Shown here: piece by piece, positions 32,201-44,200 of the stretch | Numbering within the stretch: position 1 is the first letter of the stretch | How the letters are laid out: the number at the start of each line of letters is the position of its first letter | Origin: Diphasiastrum complanatum | Taxonomy: Eukaryota > Streptophyta > Lycopodiopsida > Lycopodiales > Lycopodiaceae | Length of the DNA: 64,000 nucleotides | Assembly (NCBI GenBank): GCA_029204225.1 | Contig: CM055095.1 | Coordinates: 44,751,446 to 44,815,445, forward strand | Direction: 5' to 3' | The notes under the pieces: generated by a model | What the model was told of the DNA's origin: nothing | Seen by the model: the letters and a program-made list of their open reading frames with translations, nothing else | Databases searched by the model: none | Program-made: the position numbers and the translations under genes

Positions 32201-35200
32201 AATCACTGTTGAAAGTAATTGATACACATGCAAGGAAGCATGTACATGCGCAGATTGCTAGGAAGCAATTGTTGTGTCTTATAGTAGCAGATCACTGAGG
32301 TTTAGAACCTTGATGCAGGTTGAAGGAAGTCTCGGGAGTCAAGACTAGCATTACGACTAGGAGTTGTTTGCAATCAAGATGCAAGGTGGAGAAAGGATCT
32401 ATAGGAGAGCCATCGCTGCACAAGATGTTGAAGGATAGCTAAAGCTACTACAGAAGAACATTGACAGGTCGTTGAACCTACATGTAAGTTGGTTCATGCA
32501 GCTACAAGGCAAAAGTGAAAGGGTTAAATCACAAGAAAAGGAAAACTACGTGAAACAAGAGACAGCGAGGGAGATGACAGGAGAAGACAATCAGCAATCA
32601 TGATGATGCTGAAGCTGCAGAAGCAGCTACCAACCAGCATATTGAAGGAAGGTCAACTTCAGAAGTTCTAAGATTGGACAAGGTTTTGTCGAGGTTGAAA
32701 TCGACAAAGGTGGAAGTTCTAAGAGGGAGTTGCATTAGCAATATAAACCATGGGTCTATATAAGTAAATCGATATTCAAGAGAATGCTTCAATGTTTCAC
32801 AGTTTCTTGTCATGGTGCCCATTGAGCCGAATTTGGAGATCAACCAGGTCAGATTTTGTTTGATTACTTGTCACGATATGATGGTCATTGTGCCACTGAA
32901 TGTACTCAAGATGTTGCATAGACTTAAAGCATGGAAATAGAGTTTAAGTAGATGGAGTGGCTTGCAAACCTATTTGTTCAATAATACAACAATAGATATG
33001 TTTTTGCAAGATGGATGTTATCCAACATGTTTATAAATAATGCCAATCTTTATAATGAGAATAATGATGGTTTTCACAAAAAAATCCTCTAAAGAAACAT
33101 CCACAAACAATTGAATATACAAAAAATTTACCAGCATAAGTGGGCCTTCTCTAAAGGGTGATTATCAAACAAAAGAAAGTCAGTGCTGTACTATATAACA
33201 CAGTCATGTAAAAAAATCCTACCTTAATCTCAGCTTCAGTATATTGTTGAGGCCTTAATCTGCACAGCAAAAGTGGAGGTTAGAATATACTAAAGCATAG
33301 TGTCATTCAAAATATAAAGCTTGCAATTGACAACTATCGTAACAGGAATCAGCCACATGACCATCACTACAAAGAAAGAAAGCATACCACTACATTCCAT
33401 AAAGAATGATACGAATTTGGGTTCAACCAGAAGAACACTGAATGAATCATAAAGTCATGGATGCAATGCAGCAACTTTCAAATAAGAATTATCAGGTACA
33501 AACTGGTCCGATCAATTGCACCTTCCAATCTCTGCCACCATTTTTTGGGACCAAAGAAGCATGTCCACTCACTCACCTTAGAGCAGAATTAGTCCAATTA
33601 CACCACCTAGATTTTCTAATTTGTCTCCAGCAATCATGTAGGACCATGTCTGATTGGCCATCAGTTGGTTGAGAAACCGAATACATTTTTGACGGGGCAT
33701 ATATCTAAATCATTTTGGCCCCAAAAACCATTATTTGGGGGGAAAAATTGGGTTTTTTTGTAAGGTTTTTTTTGGAAAGAACAAAAAAAATTTGGGCCCT
33801 GAGCAAAGGCCAACCAGATCTTTACTCTCTCTTCACAAATTTCTTTTGGCTCTGTCATCCCTCTTGTTTCAAACTTAGAAATCTCTTGAAACCAGATTGC
33901 AGGTCAAGGTTTTAAACCTTTCTGAAGCTGATGGAAGCGTCAAATTGAAGAAAAACCGATCCTTTGCAAGTTAGTTGCACTTGCTCAGATTAAGGCTCTA
34001 TTTTTGTTGACTTTAATTGCTCAGTGCTCTTTCTGTTTCCAACATAGAGGACCTCGAGATTGAAGCCATGGAAGTCACATGGGGCATCTACAATTGAGCT
34101 TTAACAGCTCATCATCAAGATCCTTCATCAAGGTAGTACATCCTCTCCATGTGAGAGGAGTTTGAGTATTTTTATGCTCACACACAAAAAGCAAGGAAGA
34201 GGTGAGCAGGTTAAAGCCCTCTACCATGGAAAAGTTGGAATATATCTATTCCAACTCAAGGTTGCTTGCAAAGATGAAAACTGTTGATTATCAGAAGTGT
34301 TCAAGGCCAAACCTAGACATTGAAAGGGGTGAGGATCGACTTATTACTCCCGAGGCTGAGCAGTAAGACATTGAGGAGGGATTGGATTTGTGAGGCATTG
34401 CTCCCGATCCAAAATGAACTGATATGGCCATGGGTTTGGGGGTTCAAGATGATGATGAAGATTTAAAGGAAAAAGAGGAAATTACGCCTGATTGAGATAT
34501 GGCATGACATTTTGGAATGCTCTAAATCCAAAGCGTGGTTCCAAATCTTGCAAAGATGTAAAGAGCTTCTTGGAGGAAAAAATTTGTGGCAATACTCCTT
34601 TGTAGGAGGGCCTAGGAAGCATATTACTTTTGATTGTCTTGATATCTCGGTTGGAATTTGGCCTAGAGTTGATCTACTGTGACACCAATGATCAAGTTGC
34701 AGATATCTTCACCACTTTGTAACTTTTCTCGTATAAAATGCTACTGAACTTCAATATGCTTTGACCTGCTATGAAATACTGGATTCTTTGCAAGCTGTAT
34801 ACAACTCTGATTGTCACACTATAGAATTGTAGGTTCAACTTGTTCTATATGAAGATCTTTTAGAATCCTTCGTAACCAAATTGCTTCACAAGTTGCTGAT
34901 GTAGTAGAATAGCTTTTGCTTTTCATTGTGGACAGCCTCTATAAGAGTAGATGGGCGCCCACCTCCATTGTTATCTCAGTTTCCAGCTTATGAAGCATAG
35001 CTTCTTGCAGTCTCTCTTCTTCTTCAGCTTGTGGTTGATGTTTTGTGTGAGTACTAAGAAGATTAGTCTACTCCGATTAGAGAATCTCTTCGATTCTAAC
35101 ATGGTATCAGAGCGTGGTTCAAGATTCGAAAGAACAAGGAGGTACTCCAACAAACGGAATCAATTCACAAGGAATTGATTTGGCCATCATCTTCAAGGAG

Positions 35201-38200
35201 AAAAACAGGTGCAGGTGGTGTCCCTAGCCAGCTCTCAAGTTTGATCTTCAACTACAATAGTGGCAGCTTTGTGGGAGAAGATCCGGTGTACAAGGAAAAG
35301 AGCTGAGCTGCAAGAGGAGAAATATTCCTCAGATTTTAGGTTGTTGTAGGGCAGCAAAGTGTGGAGAAAATGTACAGAATGGTACAAATTTTTCTTTATT
35401 TGGACATTCTGCAAATCTGTGATTTTCTCCACATGCAAAGACGATTGGATCATAAGAGGGAAGTTTTAAACTGACCTAATCGTTGAGCTGGATCAGACTT
35501 ACAGTTTGTCAGTGGCCTACAGTCGCTGCACTGGAATCTGATCGCTACATGCAGGGTATCTTGTCACTGGGATCAGATCGCTGCTGAACTATTTCCTGAG
35601 TGACTGAATCGCTGCTACAGCATTGTTCACTGAAATTGCAGACATGTTCGTTGCTATTAGAACTGCAGACCTGCTCACTTTTGACAATTCACTGTCTAAT
35701 GTAGTACCTGATCGCTGGAAACAGGCAGATCGTTGGAGATAGTTCTATGGAGACTAAGAAAGGGATGGTTCAAGTTCGAGCAGGCTTGAATCAGGTTAGA
35801 ATCAAGAAAATTCTAACAGGGTCAAATATCAGGAGCTTGAAGATCAGAAGGTAAAAAGTTCAAGGATCAGGTGAAAATCAGGACAAGAAGGTTTGAACAG
35901 GGCTAAGTTCAAAGGACAGGAGTTTGAAGGGAGGTCAAGGGTATTTGATACATATTCTCCTTCTACGTCACCTACAAAGAAGTTACCAAGATGGTATTTT
36001 GAGACTATAAAAGATAGTCAAATGTTGGATGAGGGAGAATCGAGTCAACAAGGAGCTAAGAGATTGACACGGTCAAGTGGACACTATCATGAAGATGGTG
36101 AAGAAACGCATTATGCGTTTATGGCTTCAGTGTTGGATTCTGAGGATCCTTTATTTATGAAGATGCTACAAAAGAACAAGTTTGGAAAACTGCTATGGAT
36201 GAGGAGTTCAGTTCTATCATGAAAAACGAGACATGGGATCTTGTTGAACTTCCAGCATGTAAGAAACCAATTGGTTGCAAGTGGATTTATAGAACCAAGT
36301 TTAAGTCTGATGGTTCTATAGATAAGTATAAGGCCAAATTAGTAGCCAAAGGATATGCTCAGAGGGAAGCGATTGACTATGAAGAAGAAGAGAGACTGCA
36401 AGAAGCTATGCTTCATAAGCTGGAAACTAAGATAACAATGGAGGTGGCCGCCCATCTACTCTTATAGAGGCTGTCCACAATGAAAAGCAAAAGCTATTCT
36501 ACTACAATAGCAATTGAAATGCTAATTATGAAGTCTTAACAATAGAAATCTATGCTAACTTGGTTAAAATAAATTTCTATACTATTCTAGCAAAATTGGT
36601 ACTTACTTAGGTACCTATACTGAAAATAGATAGTACCTATACTAAAAATAGAAATAGGCCTTCTAGCACGCAGGCTGGCCTCTACAATTAACCATTAATT
36701 CTAACAGGGTGCAGCAGCATAAGTGGACTGCACTGGTGGAGGGGCAAGATCTGGCATGGGATACGAAAACTGCTGGCTAGGGAGGTCATCCAGATGGGAA
36801 GGGAAGGAAGAAGGGATCTCATCCACACCCTCGAAGGCCTCGTCAGTAGCATCCTAGGCCTGCTCGGGTGGCGGAGAATCCATGAGAAAATCGTAAACTG
36901 GGGGCATGTGAGCAACAGGACGTGGTGGTGGAACCGCAGTGGCAACTGGCGGACGTGATGGGACAAGATCCACCGGAAGTAACAAGCAAGATCCAACTTC
37001 CAAACCTGACAGCGTCCCATACCACTGCCATGGCCTTCGGCCATCTCCTACCTCAGGCTAGCACTCCTGGCTGTGCACAAGCACTATCCATCCACCTTCT
37101 CCTAGGTAGATAGAATGAATGGATTGAGAGACCTCTCCTCCTTGTATACCTCCAAGGAAGGAGTCTCCAAGCCTAGCACACATCCTGGAACATGACATGT
37201 GGCAACCATGCAGGTCCACGAGTCATTACTCAAGTCAACGGGCCCAGTCAACATTCCGTTTCAATTGGGTTTGGGACCCAAGGGAGTTGGGTCCCTAACA
37301 CTAATGTCCAGGGCATGATATAGGTGTTGGTTACTGATTTCAATTGCGATTATCCAACAACATGGGCTTAATATGAGAAGGCCATCATAAACAAATTTGT
37401 CTCACCACACAAGCACGTGAAGACTATGGACACCTGGCATCTATAGATAAAGAAATAACTTTGTTCAAGTTTCTGCAAATTCATACTGTGAAATCTTAAT
37501 GAAAGTTCCTAACGATATGCCTAAGTGGATACAGTCCACAAGTTTGTAGGAGGATTTACAACCTCCAGTGTTGCATGAGGCTTGTACCACGCTTGAGCTC
37601 ACCATAGCAATAGCACTCATTTATGAGGGTGGTGTCAAGGGAGAAGGTGTTCATCGGTAAATTGTGGTAGGAGCATAGTGCTTGGGCTGAAAGCCAACAC
37701 CAATACAACTACAACAAGGTTAAAAATGCAAGGCAATATCTGGTAGATCCTACAAGGCTTCCCAACAATCTACCCTAACAATTGAGCAAAATGAGCATGC
37801 CAAGAGATAACATCTTGCTATTTTCTATTGGGTAAAGCACTAAAGGCAAGGCATGATATTGATTTTTGGATACAAAATTGATAAGAATGAGAGGGAAACT
37901 GGCAAGAAAAGGGTTAGTTGTATTTCTTGACACTAGTTCATCCCAAAACATCATCAATTCTCAACTGGTTAAGCCACTAGAGCTATCTATCGTTCCCTCG
38001 TAGTATTGATATGTTGTGGAAATGCCAGATGGCAACAATTTTCAGATTTGAGACCTTAAGATAGTGCAATTGCCCCTTACTATCCAAACGTATATTGAAG
38101 AACTTGATTATGAGAATACAAAGCTAGCACGCTTTGATATTGTGTTGTGCGGCTAGGCAACCAACTATACATTTTGTAAACAATGTATATAAGTTAACTA

Positions 38201-41200
38201 TTGGGGGTTGTCCCATAGCTTGAAAGGCAAGAGGAAGCTGCCTCATGGCTCATGGACCTCTCATTTTTGCTTTGGAATAAAGAAACAAAGTCTCAAGTAT
38301 TCGTACTCGTGTTTCTTTTAACCGAATGCCATTCTAGATGAATCTCGTGTTTCAAGTTATGAAAAGGTAGATAGGCAAGTGTATAGTTGCAATCTACATC
38401 AAATACGTTAGATAGACAAAAGCATATATTTCAGCATTGCAATTATCAGAGATAGCATCCACATCTACATTAGACCCTAGTCAGCTTCGAGCTCTAGATG
38501 AGTCTATTAGGCAAGGTTAAGTCCTTTCTCATTCAAGACAACCCAGCCAAGTTACCCCTTAGTAGAAATGCGAAAGATAGGATTGAACTAGTTCTAGATG
38601 CATGACTTATTCGTTGACCTCCTTATAGGATGAGCCTTAAGGAGGAAGAGGTGAGAAGGATACTCAACCAATAATCTCAGGTTAGCATATAATAAGCCTA
38701 GTTAATCACCCTTCGCTCAGCCAATTTTTGGTGAAGAAGAAAGGTGGATCTTTCAAGATGTGTGCAGATTATCGTGGCCTAAATAAGATCAAGATGAACA
38801 TAGATATCCTATGCCACAAATAGATAATTTGTTGGAGGCATTGCATGAAGCAAATGTGTTCAAGAAGATCAATCTTAAGAGTGGCTATCATCAGATCCGT
38901 ATTAGGAAGCCTGATGTGTTTGTATGCCAATGATCAAAACACCAAGTTCTACATGACTCGAGTGGTTTACCTCAGTCACATAATGACAGTAGAGGGAATT
39001 ATTGTAAACCCAACTAAGGTGGCTATGATACTGAGTTAGCCTTTGCCAACTAATATTCGTCAAATATGGTCATTCTTAGGTTTTTACATTTTTTATTGCA
39101 AATTCATTGAAAGTACAGCTGGTTAGTTGCTACATTGACGGATCAGTTACACGAAAACAATGTTTTGGTTATTAAGATGAAGGAAACTGAGGACAATTTT
39201 GCGGCACTGAAGGAGGCAATAACCTCTAAACTTGTGCTCAAGATTCTTGATCCCCAAAAGCCATGCAGTTTAGAGACCAATGCTAGTGACCATTGCGGTA
39301 AGGGCATCCTCAAGTAGGAGGGGAGACCAATGGCTTTTAAAAGTAAAAAGCTAACTTCTGCTCAACAAAGATATCCAACACATGAAAAGGACTTGTGTGC
39401 ACTCATACATTCACTGGTGTGGCGACACTGTTTATACGGTGTCAAATTTTATGTAAATACTAACCATTATACTCTCAAGTATTTCTGTAATTAGCCTAAA
39501 CTGAGAGGCCACCAGGTAGGTGGGCCAAGCTCATGCATCAGGCCAAGTTCAGATCAGTATCACTCTTGCAACTTTATGTAATTAACATAAACTGAGAGGC
39601 CACCAGGTAGGTGGGCCAAGCTTATCCATCAGGCCAAGTTCAGATCAGTATCAGTCTTGCAACTTTATGTGGCTGGAATTTATTCCAAATGATGTTACTA
39701 GTACCTTTCAAAATGGCTACTTGGATCCATCTATGCATGCAAGTGCTAAGCAAGGCCTGGAGGATCAGGCGCAAGCTCAGGCACTTGTAGAAGTAGAAAA
39801 CGCCACCACATAGTGATAGGGTTAGAGGGAGGTACAGATTACACCTTGCATTCAGAAAATAGTGATTCTAAGGACTAGATCTATAACTACACATATTCAA
39901 TATGTAGAAAGATAATGTATAAGTAAATTCTATACCACAAATGATTATGAACAGCGGTCACAGCCCATATGGATCCATTGCATTTTCAAAACTAAAATTG
40001 CTTATATCAGGTCTTATTGGGCTATCAATTGTCTCTTCCCTGCTATGTCAATGATGGATTTTGTTGATGTCAGTTTCAAACAATCAAATTTTACTATTCC
40101 ACGAATTGGGACATGATTTTATGGTCAATTTCCAACTCCATGCTAGATTTTGCTGACTTTTTATGAACCATAAATGTTTGCTAAACAGTTCATAATTTAT
40201 TCTTCTCTTTTACTATGGTTCTTGGGGTTTGGGATGTCGCAGTAACTTTCAAACTTTTTTTCCAGATTCAAGCTCAGCTATTTTTGTGCATCTGCAAAAA
40301 AAAAATTCTGCCCAAAAAATTGAACAAAACGGTACATTACTGTTTGGAACGTAGGTATTTTTCCACATTCCAGATGGGATGTGGTAAACATATCTTATTC
40401 GACCTTCTAAGCACCAAGTGATATGCTTAATTTTGTTGTCATTTCCATTCTAGGAATTGAGGCTAGTCAGTAAGTGTCCTTTTTTGTTAATTAATGTTAA
40501 CTAAGCAAACAATGGAATGTCAACTAGGTTCTGCACTTATTTGATACTAAAAAGTAGGGATCATTACCATAGTACATGCACATTCTTATTGACCATGTAT
40601 GAATTTTCTCAGTCCCTCAAACTGTTAGATGGTTTTTCAAAACATCACACAAGAAACGAATCCTGTGATGATGCTAAGAAAAATGGCCCAGCAATTCAAT
40701 CATCATATAACTCACCCAAATTGCGAAACTTCACCTTCAGAGTTCTCATGAGTGGGAAATTGAAAGAACTACTTAACAGGATTGGCATGTGATAAGAAAC
40801 AAAGCATACAAAATATGAAATTAACTCTCCAAGCTAAACCTATCAAAAGCAATGGAAGCTGAAACACGTCACTTACAAAGAAAGAAACCTCAGATTTTCT
40901 TCTCAATAAAGCTACAAATTCTTTAAAATCAAGAAGACTAAATCGTATAAGGTGTGCAAGAAAAAATCTACATACGGGTCCAAACCTAGGACAGCATAAT
41001 GTTGTCGTAATCCTGCTCTTCTATAAAGATCAGATTTGTAGTGCTGTTCATAATCAGCCTTCTGTTTGTTCCTATTTGCTCCATCCCAGTATTGATCTTC
41101 CTCTGAAAATTGGTCTCTGCTCCAAGGGTGCTCTTGCCACTTCTCGTAACCCCTTGTATTACTGGCTCTTTCCCGATTGAAGGCATCTTGCATGCGCCTG

Positions 41201-44200
41201 ATACGTTCCTACATGCAACAATATAAGATAATCTTCAATGGCCATGCCCGCATTTTGCAAATAAATCATGGAAATAGCTTCAACTTTTTTCAAATACTCA
41301 TCATTTGAGCATCTACACGAAAATAAATTCCATGCTTTAGACTAAAATCTAATTCGCTGCTTTCAGCTGGATATCAGTTGTCCAATCACTAAGCTTACAT
41401 CCTTCAAACTTTTCACATTCTATATCATGTCCTATCACCAAAGGGTCAGATGAACAACTACACTGAAATTAAGATTACAATATGGACTATGTCAACCATA
41501 ACTGTATGAACAGTTTACTGCCAAATAAGCACTTAAATGTAGGAACAAGAGATCTTGAATGCAATTTGGGCTAAATAAAAGTGTCAAAAGTTCAAATGCA
41601 AGAATAATATGATAGAAGCAACCTCACTTATGTACAGTACAGGAGGGTACAAACTTCAAAGTATCCTACTTGATTACTTTATGCTTAGGCTATAATCAGC
41701 TTTTCCAAATTGTGCTCAAGACTATCTATAGGCTATTGACACCTATGGGCAGAAAAACGTCTGCCCAAATAAGTTTAAGAGGAAACTATCTGCACAAGCT
41801 GCCTGTCCAAAATAAATGGTTGTCTCTACGTTAAACATTTAGATGTGTTGAAGGTTGTAATCTTGGTCTTCTTGATATTGACATCTGATCCCCAAACACT
41901 ACAATATGCTTGTGTCTGAGGCAAATGAAATTATTGCATATTGTTACTGCAGATACAGCAACGATATAAGACAGCCATGGCAGGCATCGTCACCATGTGA
42001 AGTTCCATGAGGGTATTTTGCACATCTCAGGCTTTGTTTTGTTTTCTTAGGCATCATTTTGCTCAAGGCAAGACTTCTACTAAGAGCACACAACATCAAC
42101 TCTAATAGTAGCAGGGAGCACAATTTCCCTCCAAAAATTCTGCCTCTCGTTATTATTTGAACCTTGCTTCAGGGTTCCTCCAGGGACTGCAAATAGGCCT
42201 TATGTACATTCATATCACCTTATGATTTCGTATTGCTTGGGTTCTTCGTGGGAGAACTGTTGCCTTTGCTATTACCTGTAGGGCTTTAGTGATTACATGT
42301 GTTTCTATTTGCCATTCTTTGTGGAAGATTGTTAGATTGCTTCATGTATTGTCAATTTGTGCTTCATTGAAACTAGAATCTGTAATTCGATTCATAATTG
42401 TTAGCTATAGGAAGTTGGGCCCCCAAGTGCTAGGGACACAACCCCTTGGGTCTCTAAACCCAACTTGGAAACGGATGCTAGATTGGACCTGTTGACTTGA
42501 CCGGTGACTCGTGGAATGCATGGGTGCCACTTGTCATTATCAGGGATGTGTATTGGGCTTGGAGACTCCTACCATGGAGGTATACAAGGGGAGGAGGTCT
42601 TAGTTTCCATTCATTCTTCTACTGGGAGAAGGTGGATGTGCACAACTAGGGTGTGAGCTACGGCCATAGCGGTGGTATGGGACGCCATTAGGGTTGGCGG
42701 TCAGATCCTACTTGTTGGCAGGCCAGGGCATGGATGGATCCTACGACGGGGTGGATCGTATATGTTTGGCTCCATAAGGTGACCGGCTCCTAGGGGTTAA
42801 TGGTCGATTAGGGTTGTAACAGTTGGTATCAGAGCCATTGCAAGCCGTGCTTCATGTTTTATGCACGGGGGAGGGGGGGGTTGATGGATTGCCACCTTTG
42901 CTTGTGTTTCCTCTCATATTGATTCTACATTTTGTGGCAGCCATGGACAATACCACATTGAAGGTGTAGCTGATCAATAAGTCTTGAGAGTGAGTGGAGT
43001 TTCAGCTCCTTTTGCACTTGTATATCCTCTTCCTGCTTCCTAACTTGGATCCTAACCCATCCACACAAACTGTATCTCATCCTACAGAGACTATAGTGGC
43101 TGCTTCTCTTTCTGATCCTGATGTCCTTCTGTCAGCAATCAACAATCTACAACAAGAGATTGCCGATATGCAAGCAAGAGATGCAAAGGAGCAACATGAG
43201 GTAAGGGAATTGACACAATCAAGGCAACTATTGCATCATCTCTTGTTCACACTTGAGATATTTTGGGGAGAAAAGAAGGATAGATCCCCTAATGTTGTCA
43301 CCGGTGGAATTCACACTTTTCCATGCACAACTCCACAAATGATAACAAGATCAATCTGGCCATTATGTACTTGCGAACCAAAGGTGTTGGCTCAATTGGT
43401 TACCTTGACATCCAAAGTTTCTTTGGTCTCAAGTTCGAGCCTACCCTTGGAAACCAAGAAGCATTATGTACTTGCGAGGCAAAGCTTCCACATGGTGGTA
43501 GGATCTGAGAGGGAAACCCGAGGTCCCCAAGACATGGGAGGATTTCTGTAAGGCCTTCAAAGTGGCCTTTTTACCAATCCTAGATGACTTCGAGTTCTAT
43601 CGTTGGTATGCGACGATACAAATGGGAAATCAGTCCCTTGACCCATACTTGCAAGACTTCCAAGAGATATATTCTCGTTTTACAACTAGGATAGACCTTG
43701 CTTTGGTAAAGTTGCATTTTATTTTGGGATTACCCAAAGACTTTCAACTTGAGGTTAGGAGGAACCAGCTTCTTACCCTCGAGGATGCAATTCATTATGC
43801 CCACATATATGATGATACTCGTATAGTGCCTAGGCCCAAGCCTGCAGGGCAGCCCGAAGCAAAGGGCAAAAATCCATTCTTTTTGAAGAAAGGAATAGAA
43901 AAGGCGAAGGAAACTTCTTCAAGACCTAGTAGATCAAAGAAACAATCTACAATGGACCAAGAGACCTTCACTAAAGCTAGAAGCGACAATTTGTGCTTTA
44001 ACTGCACGGAGCCAGGTCATGTTGCAAAGAATGCCCAAAGAAAACGAGGAAAGTTGATGGGGCTTCTTTTAGGAAGCAGTTTTATGAGAGGAATGAGTTG
44101 CCAAAGAAAAACTATGTAACTCACAATTTGTCATTCTTGCATAACAGCTCACTCATAGAAATGTGGATATTTCTTAACGGCTCACTCATAGAACTTAATG

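Noticed and set aside
29261-33259. Initial idea that the J-domain gene was truncated after the exon at 33223 because no HPD exon was near
   Set aside because: Exons at 29931-29874 (HPDRN) and 29737-29694 were then found on the minus strand with matching phase, so the J-domain is complete.
36688-37113. ORFs of 62-118 codons
   Set aside because: Located in a gypsy LTR fragment; no domain.
42994-43551. 185-aa ORF as an independent host gene
   Set aside because: Its middle and end are out of frame with the gag peptide readable in other frames; it is part of the gypsy gag region after PBS 42824.
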